Source of the DNA: Acanthaster planci | Taxonomy: Eukaryota; Echinodermata; Asteroidea; Valvatida; Acanthasteridae | Direction of reading: 5' to 3' | Assembly: GCF_001949145.1 (NCBI RefSeq) | Contig: NW_019091387.1 | Span: 1,139,239 to 1,168,565 of the forward strand | Length of the DNA: 29,327 bases | Shown: in pieces, positions 11,101-22,472 of the stretch | How the letters are laid out: every line of letters starts with the position of its first letter | Numbering within the stretch: the first letter of the stretch is position 1 | The notes under the pieces: generated by a model | Told to the model about the DNA's origin: nothing | Seen by the model: only the letters and a program-made list of their open reading frames with translations | Database searches by the model: none | Position numbers and translations under genes: made by a program

Positions 11101-11156
11101 AGCCGGATCTCCTGAAAGCCATTCCGCTGTTTGCGTTCTTATCACCTCTGATTGTA
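8102..11156 (-). CDS. Kelch-like BTB-BACK protein with C-terminal jacalin-like lectin domain
   Basis: Three phase-0 exons give 496 aa. Exon 1 (11156-10988, ATG at 11122) follows TTTCTCTTGTGTACAG, codes a Ser-rich N terminus (RRSGSSSSESSTEAL) and ends AAAG|GTGAGG. Exon 2 (about 10224-10075) codes the first half of the BTB fold (LYTDVVVIVEGQRFPTHRMV) and ends CTACAG|GTGAGT. Exon 3 (9307-8102) follows ATGTATTTCAG. The exon 2-3 junction creates Met-Asp-Glu, matching the phi-X-E motif that contacts CUL3 in Kelch-like proteins. BTB spans about 61-160 and BACK about 165-310 (LLRTVRLTVLPEEVI). Instead of Kelch repeats, residues about 340-496 look jacalin-like: IDIWIRLWDGRQVIGGLQL, VIMKVTLGSGFLVDRLGFET, GRKLGPFGGPGGD, closing at MLRWISFD. 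By family knowledge this should be a CUL3 ubiquitin-ligase adaptor. A glycan or other ligand for the lectin fold is inference. The exact acceptor of exon 2 (10224, 10221 or 10218) and any 5' exon are unresolved. Confidence 0.88.
9308..10074 (-). other. Intron 2 of BTB-jacalin gene
   Basis: The intron is bounded by GTGAGT after 10075 and TTTCAG before 9307. A minus-strand open frame at 9213-9599 runs through it but is not needed for the protein, since exon 2 joins exon 3 in phase 0 within the BTB fold. Nothing else was recognised. Confidence 0.75.
10225..10987 (-). other. Intron 1 of BTB-jacalin gene
   Basis: The intron runs from GTGAGG at 10987 to an AG at about 10225-10219. It contains a plus-strand open frame at 10333-10641 with no recognisable content, and a G-run/C-run palindrome at about 10777-10791. 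Confidence 0.7.
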
Positions 11157-13319
11157 CTGTACACAAGAGAAACAAAAAACATTGAATGCGTGTGAATAAA
11201 GAGTACGCAAAACCTTTAACTTCACCCTTGACCTTTTGGCCTCCAAAGCGATAGGCTTCTAAGAACCAACACAGAGCAATCCACAAATCAAATCTGAGGT
11301 CCATACAGACTGTATGTCAAAAATGTCTAAAAGGTCTCAAATTGTTGCATTGACAAGGTTTCTCTTGTTTTAGCCATGGACCTTAACCCTTGACCTTTTC
11401 ACTCCAAGTGCAGCAGGCCTCTTATTAGGATCACCATGTTCAATCTACAAATCAAATTTGAAGTCCGTGCATTGAGCTTTCTTAAATCATTTCACTGACA
11501 AGATTATTCCAGACATACATGTACATGTACACATCCACTGAAGCTAGTTACACACACAACTACCGGTAGCTCCCGTCCAAAATCGTAAAAGAGGAATATT
11601 AACGCTCCACTTACATGTAGTAGAGCTGGGGAAGGCCTACCACCACTGACCACATACCTGTACATGTATCTGCATGTACACTGTACATGTATATGATGTA
11701 TGCATTTGTCAATGACTGTAATGCAGGCCTGGGCCTACATAGACCCATAAACGGGGGGCCGGTCTAGATTGATACTTAAATTTTAAAATGATACTGACAT
11801 GTACTGAGAGACTTACATGTACACATTGTTGACAGCTGTTTTGTGTCAAATCAAAGAGAGAGAGCCGGGCTAAAAGTTCAATGATTCGCCGCAAGCAATA
11901 TTTGACTGGACAGGGAACTAGCCAAGGGCAGTTTGTGCGTTAGCTGCAACACACAACAGCCGTGTTTTCCACAACTACACGCACTTGGATTGACAGGTAC
12001 TCTCGCCGATCTGAACGAATTCATAAGTGCTGAAGTCAGGTTGCAAACTAGACAGGCTCTCTTAAATTAGTCTGTGTAATGTCTGGCCAAAATTCGTCCG
12101 GAGTGGGCAATACTGAAGGCAACATTTTTTCCTCCAAACTTGCAAATCTGTGATTTTTTAGCAACCTAGGGCATAGTTTACCCAGTAAGTAGGGAACATG
12201 CTGGTGCAATTTCAGTTTATAAAATCCAGCAGATGTCTGATTATGCCCCCGGACAACACTGGATAAACTTATTTGAATTTGAGAGAAGTTTAACGAGCGA
12301 CAGGGCCCAGTATATGATGAAGGAACCTGTTTACGGGTCTAGGCCCTGCACTAGTATTTAGTACGGTACTGTCACGATTAAATAAGGTTTTAGTACTTCT
12401 GGAGGCTGCAAAGGCAATTTCGGACACAAACAAAAATGCAAAGCCCTAAGTCTAGTGTCCATCTTTAGAGTAAGGATTGCAGGGAAATGTCTATTACGTC
12501 GGATGAACAAGAAATTACTCAATTTACAAAGGGATGCGTTGCCTTCTTCACTTTTTTAATTCATACCAGAAACAGTAAACAGAGAGCCACTGTTGTCAAG
12601 CTGCATCTGAATCTGTTGTCTAGGTCTAGGACTTCGCTCCACAGGAAATGCATTCGGAGGCACCAAGACAATAGACCTAGCCACACCGTAGCTCTGAAAG
12701 CCAGTTCCGGACATGCCCTCCGTTTATCGCACATAGGATGTGCAGTTTTGCACAATTTACTTGGCTGTGGCTAGGCCTGAAATAACTGCTATCGTACCAC
12801 TACCCGTATGAGGTTTCACGCGTACCCGCGTAACCTTTGGAATGACTGAAATATTGTGTCTTTAGTGTCCCTGGAACAATGGACATAAATATTCACGACT
12901 AGTCTTGAACACGTTCACGACGTCGCAAAACTACTCCAGGGCTACCGTATGTGTCCGAGCAGGGAATGGTCCGAGTCAGACTTGTGCAGTTGACCAGTTT
13001 GCAGGGCCCTGTGTCCAGACGTGGTTTTTTTCGTTTCTTTTTTTTTTGCTCTGTTTTTTATAACACAGTTACTGTCTAGGGATAGCCTAGACCCATGCCA
13101 TGTACATGTACTTTTCTAAGGGGATTGTTTTATTGCCAGCCTCGAGAGTAGACTAATCAGCTTCCCCTGTTGAAATTTCGGAAGTTTCCGTTTGAAACGA
13201 ACTTCTTTAGAGCCCTGAATATATTATCTAGTCAAGTTTCCCCAGCGTGTTATATTAAGGACAAATCTGCTGCCGGTACAGCGAGTGTCAGTGGTCTGCT
13301 GTTTTTGCGGCAAATAAAA
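11157..13319. other. Upstream region of BTB-jacalin gene, no gene recognised
   Basis: The acceptor at 11157 implies a 5' UTR exon and promoter somewhere to the right, but I could not place them. The region holds several ACATGT clusters (11515-11530, 11655-11695, 13100-13111) and poly(T) tracts near 13025-13060. Open frames at 11709-11894 and 12487-12774 have no supporting features. Confidence 0.4.
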
Positions 13320-14412
13320 CTCATTGCCAGGGTTGGCTGATTTAAATCACCGATTTAAATCGCGATTTGAATTAAATGATTTTTTGAAAAAAAATCATTG
13401 ATTTAAATCAACATATTTAGTTTTGAGGGAGAAAGGCAAAAATGTTTCAATTTATAAATTCAGTTTTGCTGATTGAAAATGTTTGCAGGTTTTGCACATT
13501 GTCAATGATAATTCACCACTCTGTGAGCCTTCCAGTTCCTACTAGTATTAAAGAAGTATAAATGAAAATGTGCTTATCCACTTGTTTTGATTTAAATGAG
13601 TTTTTTGGATTCAGTAAGTGAATTTGATCAGAAGGATTTATCACCATGATGAAATTTTACTTCATTTGAATTGCCCATTTCAGAGTTTGACATAGGTAAG
13701 GTATCAGTGAACAGTGAACATCTGCCATATAAGTTAATAAGATACACATTTTGCTGAGACACATTACTCATTATGCAGTGTAACTGAAACCACTAAATAC
13801 CACTTAATAAATGCCTTTAATAAAGTGATTTTAATCAAGCCTAAGTCATTGCTCTGTTCGATCACCAACAAAACGAGACTGCTTTTTTGCACACAGACCA
13901 AAGTAAAATACCAACATTTTACATATGAGCATGTAAAATAAATCCATGTACATGTTGTTCGTGGCATGTTTCTCATTCATTAGTCATTTGATGCATGTGT
14001 AAGTACCCTCTTAACAAATTCCTGTCAACTCTTGCTTCGTATGCACTTTATCTTTACTGCATGTACAGTGTACTTATCTCTGCAGGAAGTGTCTTCTCTG
14101 CAGGCACATGCACCGATACATGTAGGTGTTATACAGCATGCATTTCACCAAGGCTACGACATGGTGGTTTGTAAATTTAATAAAATAACTTCATTTAAAT
14201 TTCTTAATTTCAATCCAAATTTGTCATTTTGTAAAAAAACAAATCAAAGAAAACTATTACCCATGTAGCTAACTGAGCCAACTTGTCTCCAATTTAAAAA
14301 AAAATCTATAAAATCTGATTGAAATTTTAAAGATCTGATTTAAATTTTAAAAATCCGGATTTAAAAAAAAAAATTGTTTAATAAAAAAAAAATCAACAGC
14401 CCTGCTCATTGA
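13320..14412. mobile_element. Non-autonomous hAT-type DNA transposon with 8-bp target duplication
   Basis: The element spans 13328-14404 (1,077 bp). Its ends are imperfect inverted repeats beginning CAGGG: CAGGGTTGGCTGATTT on the left, and the right end reads CAGGGCTGTTGATTTT on the opposite strand. The flanks are CTCATTGC (13320-13327) and CTCATTGA (14405-14412), a 7/8 match to an 8-bp duplication. CAGGG-type ends and 8-bp duplications are the known hallmarks of hAT transposons. Subterminal GATTTAAATC palindromes occur at 13339, 13352 and 13400, as expected for hAT transposase-binding regions. No transposase open frame is present, so it would have been moved in trans. Confidence 0.72.
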
Positions 14413-14493
14413 CCAAACGGAGCAAAGTCTGCTGGCCTAACGAGAGACTGGTGACAAAACATGACTTGACGATGCAGACGAGTAAGGTCGTCA

Positions 14494-14892
14494 CCGTTTT
14501 CAAGAAGAGAGAAAAGTGCCCAAAACCATGATTTTTTCCCATTTCCTTTTTTTCATCAATCAGCAAGGATAACTGCTGCCTACGAGGTGATGCAAGTTTT
14601 TACCAATGTAACCAAATCTACTCATATCAAAATCGCGATGATGTTGATGGGCAAAATGCAATTTAATCCACATTTACCGTTTTCACAAAGAGAGAAAGTC
14701 CTCCATACATATAACGTTACCATTAAGGGTAAACCCGTGGGCAAAGTTCGTTTTACTGTTTGCACGAAGAGACAAAAAGTGACTCAGGAAATATATCAAT
14801 GAAAAATTTTGCACCTGACACTGGCCAATACGCACCGGTTTAACAGACAAAATGCACACGAAATCCAGCGTTTTCACGACCAGACAAATGTG
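14494..14892 (+). repeat. Four dispersed degenerate copies of a ~25-bp motif
   Basis: A motif of the form CCGTTTTCACRAAGAGASAAAGTG recurs at about 14494-14518, 14677-14700, 14756-14782 and 14868-14892, all on the plus strand with irregular spacing. No known element was recognised. It may be the remains of a tandem repeat. Confidence 0.35.
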
Positions 14893-14952
14893 TTTGTTTG
14901 CAAAAAAAAACAATTTTAATTGATCCCTATAAGTAAGATTTTGTATTTTACA

Positions 14953-15288
14953 TACCTCCGTTTCACGCAGGCGTTTTAAAGTCGAGCCGAATTGAATTAA
15001 AAGCAAATTTTGACTTAAGAACGGCAACCTTTCGCCGTCTGAAACAATTACGAGCGACCATCTGCACTCGTGCTAGCAAGCGAAAGGTCGACACTTGGAG
15101 GCGCTCGACACGTCTCCTGAGCTAGAGCGGCTCAGTTTCAGTCGTCGTTCCTTTGTTGAGCTAATCAAATGCAAAGGTACATATATGTATGAAGTTCGTC
15201 TGTCTGAAACCAAATTTAATTGAGTCGACTGGAGCCGCTCTTAATTTTATTTTCGGCGCGACTCTAGAACGCCTGTCTGAAACAGGTA
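14953..15288. mobile_element. TA-flanked inverted-repeat element (MITE-like)
   Basis: The two ends are long imperfect inverted repeats. The left end at about 14955-15001 reads CCTCCGTTTCACGCAGGCGT and continues into AGTCGAGCCGAATTGAATTAA. The right end, on the opposite strand, reads CCTGTTTCAGACAGGCGT and continues into AGTCGCGCCGAAAATAAAATT. About 40 bases pair at roughly three-quarters identity. TA flanks both ends (14953-14954 and 15287-15288), giving a 332-bp element. The interior repeats CGTCTGAAAC-like motifs. A TA duplication suggests Tc1/mariner-type mobilisation, but the family is not assigned. No open frame is present. Confidence 0.58.
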
Positions 15289-16202
15289 TTATACTATTAT
15301 ACTACTAAATTTGCTATTTGCTGTTTAGATCATTGAACCTATTACAAGCGTAGGAGTCAATAATTTTTGATACACTGAAAGGCAAGTTCCTGGACAAAGG
15401 TCACCCTCCAGGCTTTCCCTGCTCGAAAACAATCTCCTTCTTCAAAAGATAGTTTGGGGGCACTTTTAATGCTGATGAGCTGACCAGAAATTCCCACTTT
15501 AGATTAATAAACTGTACCCCTGGGGTTAAGACATGTGGGCCGCTGAATTCAAACGGGGTCTGGTCGCTATTTTGATTTAAGAAAGTGACAGGCATTTAAT
15601 TACATGAATTTGAGAGAGTGAAAATGCAACAGTAACATCAAACTGCTTGTGTGATCGCTCAAAAGGGTTTAAATGTACAGAATGCATAAGTAGATTCTGG
15701 TTGTTTCTGTATTTGAGGCCATAAACATGTCGATCACTCATCCTAAGAGAGTGCTTCCCTTTCACACGCTGCACCCGTACGCTGGGGATCAGGAATCAAA
15801 TTCGGATCGGGACTCAGAACTATTTCAACATTTAATAGCAAATCCATTTTATTTTGCAAACTTTGCAAGGCGAGCAATAATATCAACAATTCTTTTGTAC
15901 AAAAGACTTTAACAGAAGTAATATTCAACGAAATAAAACTAAAAACAGAAAATCGGATGCGAAATATCACAATTACTTTTCTGTCATGCAAAGTGGGCCA
16001 AAGCATCGGCAATTGGGTTAGAAAATCAGATGCTGCAAGTTAAAGTAAAAAAAAAAGCCACCTTGAAGATGTTTCAACTTTGTAGAAATCCATAGAATAC
16101 TATAGCATAACTTTTCTTATTTTTGGTACTGCTAAAACGAACACAATCGAACGATTAGTCATTCTAAAATAGTCCCGAATGTGTTTTACGTGAAAGTATT
16201 CT
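15289..16202. other. 3' UTR and flank of LamG-like gene
   Basis: No other gene was recognised. A minus-strand AATAAA at 15853-15848 lies about 350 nt after the stop at 16203 and could set the 3' end. Open frames at 15401-15595 and 15577-16012 have no recognisable content. Confidence 0.4.
15848..15853 (-). terminator. Possible poly(A) signal of LamG-like gene
   Basis: This is the first canonical AATAAA that I found downstream of the stop codon at 16203 on the minus strand. The call rests on hexamer and distance only. Confidence 0.35.
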
Positions 16203-19200
16203 TTAATTGTGACATGGGGAGACATCGCCGATAAAACAAGGATCTGTGAACATTTTATCAACCTCAGAAGCAGACAGCGCCTTACTAAAGATCTTGACCT
16301 CGTCGATCAAGCCAACGAAATACTCGTGACTCATTCCCACCCCAGCCTGACCAATGGTCAAGGGGGTGTTCTTGGAGATGATGTCTCCATGGCAACAGTC
16401 ATGGTCCCCAGACTGCAGCTGGTTGTCCAGGTAGAAGAGCAGTTGGGATCCGTTGTACGTCATGACCGCGTGGTGCCACTCTCCAAAGCTGGCTGTCAGG
16501 TAGGCATAGTTCCAAGTTGGGGCGTTGTTTGCCGTGACCACCCCACCACCAATCATCTGACCACTGTTCTCTCTTCCCATACGGATCTCCCAGGAACCAG
16601 TGGTGTGGTAACCGGTGTTGACGATTCCCTGGTAAGTGTCTCTCGATCCGGTTCTCTTGAACCAGACGCTGACACTGAACTGTGAACCCCAGATAAAGTT
16701 GCTGAAAGCGCCCACCTCCACCTTGGACGAGCCGTTGAAGACGGCGGCTTTTCCGCACTGCCCATCAGCGTAAGTAATTTGGCCATCCGCGCTCCCATTA
16801 CGACGGTTCACTGTGGAATCAGACAGGTCTTCCTCGAACGCATAATGAGCTGTGATTTAAAAATAAAGAACAAGGATGTTAAACCACACGCACTCGCATA
16901 AAACAACTACCGTCAAAAACAAGCTTTTAAAAGCATAAAGCTTGTATCAGTTTTCATTCAAAGCGTGCAAAGCTCTATGATACGGATTTGAAGCGTGTCC
17001 AATCTGCCACGATCGAGTTGAGGTGCGCACCCGCGCATGCGGTTGGTTCCCACCATTGATCTCCATTATACTAGCGCTCAGTGCCACAAGACCTTCACCA
17101 CCCTTGATCGGCATCATACGCCCACTTTCGTTCCCGCTCCCAGCGGATAGCCCATGACGTTGGCTCTAACGCAATTCCAAGAGCAGTAAATAGAGAGAGC
17201 AGCTGTACATGCAGACGTTGAAACCATTTCTCTGTTTCCAGTGCAGCATGCAGCTATTGTAGGCAAATTTTTAATTGTGCACTGATCTCATCATAGGGCT
17301 ATAGAGTGCTAATTGATTGAAAAATCATTCATGTTTCTACTCAAACCTACAGAAAACTCGAAATTTTGTACGGCTTTTGCACGGCTACATCTGCGTCTGT
17401 ATTTCTAAAACGATGCATCAACAAAGGCAATATTCCAAAAAATGTAAAGTGTACAATGGGCGTTTAATTTTGCTCTGCGTAAACAACGTAAACGGGTTTT
17501 GCCGTGACTTGGTTAAATCGGATCTTATCGGTACCCGATGCAAGTTGTATTCATAGTACAAAATATTTATTCCATTTGATTTCGAATGTTCTACAAGCAT
17601 GCTCGTGGATTCGAAATGTCTGCGCCCAGGGTGGCGTCAAATTTTCTCCATACGGAGCTCGGTTGAGAAGGTAGCGCTCCAGTAATTTAAAATAGCTCTA
17701 GGACTGATCTATAGCTCTGGAAAAACTATTAGACCGCTAATGTTTTTAGTAATTTTATGTGAACTAGAAGGTAAAATCCACCCATTTGCTTCCAACAGTA
17801 ATTGAGACACTCATGTTACAGCGCCCTCTACAAACAGCTCTGGCAATTCCAACCACATGGTGACTTCTTGAGATTTATACTTCACTGCGTAAGGAAACAA
17901 AGACGCAGCACAATAGACTGTTTTCCTGATTGGCATCTCACCGCTATCTTGCTAGCCCTTCCTTTTTTTTGGAGGAGACAAAAAATATATTTCGATTGCA
18001 ACTCGAAAAAATGCACAGAACGGCTCCCTCTTCAGAGAAAGGGCCCCTCCCTAAAATTTATTAAAAAAAGAGGGATCTTGGTGTGTGAGGGTACTCACCA
18101 ACCAGGTCTTGTGCAACAGGAGTCGGGCGTTGAGCGAGCCAGCGGCGCATTGCCTCTTCAAGGCTCGGGCAAGTGCAGTCGTCCAGCTCGTCCAAGCTGA
18201 AGACGTAGGCACACTGGGCCGCCTCCGATACCCCGATGTTGACGGAGACAGACGAGGTGCAGGCTGAAACGTGTGCAGAGAGCGCTACAACGGCCAATGC
18301 AACAAAAGTCATCCTGTTGAGAAGAAAAGCATCAGATACATTTAGTATAGGTTATGTTTTAGGATTCCCTCCACTCCCCCCTTGAAATTTTCCCGAACCA
18401 CGCCTCGCATAATGCTTTCAGGGTCATGACACAACCTATTCATTTGTATTTTGTAACTTGTTTTTTCGTGCCGCGATACACCCTCGACGACTGTTCGATT
18501 AAAACCAGTTTCTCGCATAGGCTAATTTTTCTTTTACTGTGTTTATATGACTGTGAGTTCGTAAGTATGTTTTTTTTTTCAGACATAGTTAATGTTCTCG
18601 TAATAGTACCGACCACTGAACACTGTAAAACAGCCAGCAAGTCCTGAGACTGTTTTAGGATCTATGGTTAGTTTGGAACAGCTGTCGTTTGCCTCAGCTG
18701 CTGATTAAGTGCAGTGATTGATTGGTAATCATAACATCAGCGGCAAGAATAGCTTTAACAAAAAAGGATTGGGTTTGTGCACACTTGCACGAGGCATCCC
18801 TGGAATGCCAGGGTTTTCGGGTCGGTGTGATCTCTGGGTAAAGGTGTTAGCACAGGCCTAAACTTGCTGGGTTGACAGAGGATTACAGTCATGTAGTCTC
18901 AGATATACCGTCTGTGTAACCATTTATTAATTTTTACAAAGGCAAAAAGGTTGTTCTGACGCTGCAGTCCACTTGGCGACCGCAAAAGTAAAGTAAAACC
19001 ACGAACCGTCGTCTCTCAATTGTAACTTGTTTTTTTTATTTCTGCTTTCTTGCTGACTGGCTGGCTGGCTTCAACCTTTCAGAGACAGTGTAATAAAGAG
19101 CGTATCCTGGAGGGCCAATGGGACCATCAGTGGATTATGGCAAAAGTGTGCCCTAAGCCCATTGCATATGTACAGGGGTAAGCCTATAGTTTACAAACTT

Positions 19201-19424
19201 GATGGCATTTTCTTTTCGATTTTGAAGAAAACTGTTGGAAATTTCATCAAACTCGTGCAAAAATGAAGTTTGTATTCCTGCACATTTTTCAGGAGGCTGC
19301 CCGGGTTTATGCAGCTGCCATGGCCGTTTAATGCGCATGATTGCATAATTAGGCCTGCGCATTAGCGGAAAAGTCTAAATAAAACACACTAATCGCCTAA
19401 GAAGCCTTACCTTAACGTAGCCAT
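16203..19424 (-). CDS. Secreted LamG-like (concanavalin A-type jellyroll) domain protein
   Basis: Three exons assemble in phase to 291 aa. Exon 1 (19424-19411) codes MATL plus AG before GTAAGG. Exon 2 (18313-18099) follows TTTTCTTCTCAACAG and ends GTTG|GTGAGT. Exon 3 (16849-16203) follows AAATCACAG and ends TAA. The junctions make Arg5 and Ala77. The start reads MATLRMTFVALAVVALSAHV, a signal peptide likely cleaved after VSA near residue 22. A short Cys-containing region follows, then a LamG domain from about 77 to 280: AVFNGSSKVEVGAF, QFSVSVWFKRTG, EWHHAVMTYNGSQLLFYLDN, PLTIGQAG and GLIDEVKIFSKALSASEV, the classic Laminin_G_3 pattern. Exon 3 retains Cys residues near both ends of the domain plus a vicinal Cys-Cys, suggesting disulfides. 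The protein is probably extracellular and may bind glycans or matrix; its ligand is unknown. A clear TATA box lies upstream. Confidence 0.87.
16850..18098 (-). other. Intron 2 of LamG-like gene
   Basis: The intron runs from GTGAGT at 18098 to CACAG at 16850. No gene was recognised inside. Short open frames at 17317-17600 and 17802-18200 are treated as chance or as shadows of exon 2. Confidence 0.75.
18314..19410 (-). other. Intron 1 of LamG-like gene
   Basis: The intron runs from GTAAGG at 19410 to TTCTCAACAG before 18313. Nothing coding was recognised. Confidence 0.7.
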
Positions 19425-19517
19425 GTTGTGTATGCTTGTATACACTTCAGTGAAACTTCTTGCCACGGAAATTGGTGCACGACTTGCTGGTTTTGTGGAG
19501 TAGAGGAGATATAGCGG

Positions 19518-19527
19518 CCTTTTTATA
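19518..19527 (-). promoter_or_regulatory. TATA box of LamG-like gene
   Basis: TATAAAAAGG on the minus strand lies about 95 nt upstream of the ATG at 19424. A start site about 30 nt downstream, near 19497, would give a 5' UTR of roughly 70 nt, with no intervening intron needed. The match to the metazoan TATA consensus and the spacing make this a convincing core promoter; the start site itself is inferred. Confidence 0.68.
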
Positions 19528-22472
19528 GTTTTCAACGTTCTTTTGAGGGGCAGGTGAGGTCAATCGGGTGACAAGATAGATCCGGGTCAAGTACTCTTGA
19601 AATGGCACCGCCATCTGGGTGAAGCCGGAATTGTAAATCGCGCTATCGCGGCGACCTTGGCCTTTACGATTCAACGCAGGGGTTTACGTATACACTGTGC
19701 GGAAATGAAGTAGTACGTTCTTCGAAATAGGAAAATTTGCCCTCTTTTGTTGACTCCTTCCGTGTTTATCAACACAAAGCCAACACTGACTTTCCGCATT
19801 CGCTTCCGCCCCCATTAGAACATCATTGTATTCATATTAACGTTTACGTCTAGCCGTCCATGGATCAGGCCTAAACTTAAAGCATACGTTTTTCCCACTA
19901 ATGGATCGTTGAGTCAGTGTTTATATTTGTACATGATATGAAAAGTCATGGCTAGTGGCTCATAAGGTGGTCTTTGATAGATTTTTCTTTCCAGAAACGA
20001 CTGTCCACTTTTTTTCATTGGTAAAATAATCTTTACCCCCTCCAACATACACACACAAACTTGACAAAGAAAGATGACATTCTGAATTGCTAGAACCGAA
20101 AGCCCCCCCCCCGAATTAAACAGCGCCACTAAATTAAAGACTGATATCACAAGACAAGGCTGACTATAAAAATCCTACATCTTGCACACCTCACAGTTCT
20201 AGAATCCTCTATAGAAACACCAGGAAGGTGAACAACAGATCGAATCTAATTGAGAAAACGGCGACTGCTTGAAACACATTTATTGGTGTCCTTGTTTTCC
20301 TCAAAACGAGACCGGTAAATGTATAGTTGCCAAAAAGTTCCGCTACATGTGTTTTCTAGAGTAAACTTTCAATCAACTTCCTCTTGAAGCCCAACCTCGA
20401 ATCTAATGATATATTTTTAAAATATCATATTGTTTTCTAATTGTATCCTTATTTTCAAAGGTTTAGCAGATGTTACGAAGCTACTAAAGTTCTAATGCAT
20501 TGTAGAATAAGTCAAAACATTGTGACGGATAATCAAATCATCGCTTTTCTTCTGCTTGTTTGTTAATTTCAATTTTCTCATATTGCTACCATCTGCCGTT
20601 TCATTGAAATTTGTTAGTAAGATCACCGACCCTGATTTGACATCAGTGCATACAAATCAATTGACAAGCGTCAATTACAAAATGCCAAAACTGTATCCCA
20701 AAAGTTTTTCAAGCTTCCGTCTATATGGATTTGATAAACCAGGTCGGATAGTCACTTTGTACTTTGTAGTCCCCGGAAAAGTTACTGGATATTACTGACT
20801 TGTCCAAAGTTTGATAGAGTTTAAGTGGAAAGAAATGCAACAACCAAAACTAATCCTATTTCTTCGTAATCGGTTGAACAGACACCTGGAACCATCATAC
20901 ACTTTGATTCCGAGAAGTGCTTTGTCTTTGTGACGTCATCGTCGTGCGTCATCGGTAGCACAGAGCTCTCGAAGTGCCGACCAACTTTAGATCCGACATA
21001 GTTTATCACAGTCACAGTACATGTAGTAGTAGGCGTAGTAGCAGCAGCTGCAGAGCTGGGCCCCTATCAAAGATCGAACAGTTCTTCATAAAAAAATCCG
21101 CAACTTTGTTACCTTTTTTAATGTTTGAAAACTCTTTTAACATTTATAATTGGTTCACATAAATTCAATGAAAAGTGCATTTTTAAGCGTTTAAAATCAC
21201 CCATACTGTCGCTGTGATGTCATCCAGGGAAGACCGAGTTCAGTGCACGGGTTTTTCTGTTTAAATTATGAACCCAGAATGTACTTAATAAAACTGTTCT
21301 GGAAAAACGATTGATACTTGCTTATTGGTTTGCACATAAACAACAATAAATTTGTAATGAAGAGAAAATTAAGTTCAGCAAAATCTGCAAAACTACAGGA
21401 CTTTCTTGTGTATAAACCAATGTAACCCTGTGCCTTTCCTCCTGAGATTACATCACAGTTTTACTCAACTGTATAGAAATTTCATTAGAAAAAAAACACA
21501 GGAAAATTCCCTTTGAAGCAGTGAAACAAAAGTTGAAAATAAGGTTTACTGAGACACATAGGTGCTTTTGACAGTTTGAAATACAGTGCGAATTACCGTA
21601 ACAGTGAAAGGACAGGTTTTGGGGGGACAATGAAGTGACTAATTCAAAGTCGCCATGCTCCATTTGCCATGTAAAAAAACTATCGACCTTCCCTTCGTTA
21701 TGCAGTATGCTTTTGAAAACGGCTACAGACATCAGGTGCATACATTACATGTACATGCATCCAACTGCACTCAGTGGAGTGACAGGTTTTTGTAATAAAG
21801 TGCACTTCTGTGTTGCACACAAAAAAAATTGGAAGTAAACTTCATCATTCACTGATTGATGGGTTTCGAACCAAGAAACAGTGCGACTGTGATGTATTGG
21901 GAAAACTATTTTGATTTCAGGTTTTTAGTACATAAAAAGATATGCAATTTTCGTTAAGTCCTCCAATAAATTCAGGCATGAAAATGATTTTTATTATCAG
22001 CCGAAATATAATCACACTTTAATTTCTGCGTATGCATGTATGTGTACACACACCAGTACTTGTTCTACAGTGGTGAGGATTACACACGTGTTGAAATATG
22101 AAATGTGGGCACAAAAGTTCCGGGGACATATCCATAACTGACTTGGCGCCGCGGCGTTATTCCTAACCAAAAATATTGCCCCCTTACTCCAGCAAGGCCT
22201 GGGCACACACAGATATACATATGTACGTGCAAATGCAGATATCTGCAAGTGTGATAATACTAAATGTATTTTATTTAATTAATCCTACACCTGATTTTCG
22301 ACTCATGTTGTTGCTCGTTACATTTCAAACAATATTTCTGACACTGAATTATACAGCTGAATTGTTATGACTATGCAAGGAGGAAGAATGGAACATTAAA
22401 GTGCTGCTGAGGTTCGTTACAGTGGCTCATAAAGAATCAACGGTAGGACAAGTAGCAAGAGACACGGAACTG
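19528..22472. other. Intergenic region, no gene recognised
   Basis: No splice-supported exon was seen. A consensus CRE (TGACGTCA) lies at about 20931-20938, beside CpG-containing sequence up to about 20990, and could mark a promoter of an unseen transcript. A poly(C) tract lies near 20104-20112. Open frames at 20556-20798, 21448-21741 and 22012-22248 have no recognisable domains. Confidence 0.4.

Noticed and set aside
12487-12774. Plus-strand 95-codon open frame
   Set aside because: No motif or splice signal; treated as chance.
16209-16685. Plus-strand 158-codon open frame
   Set aside because: It is the antisense shadow of the LamG exon, where protein-like codon structure keeps the opposite frame open.
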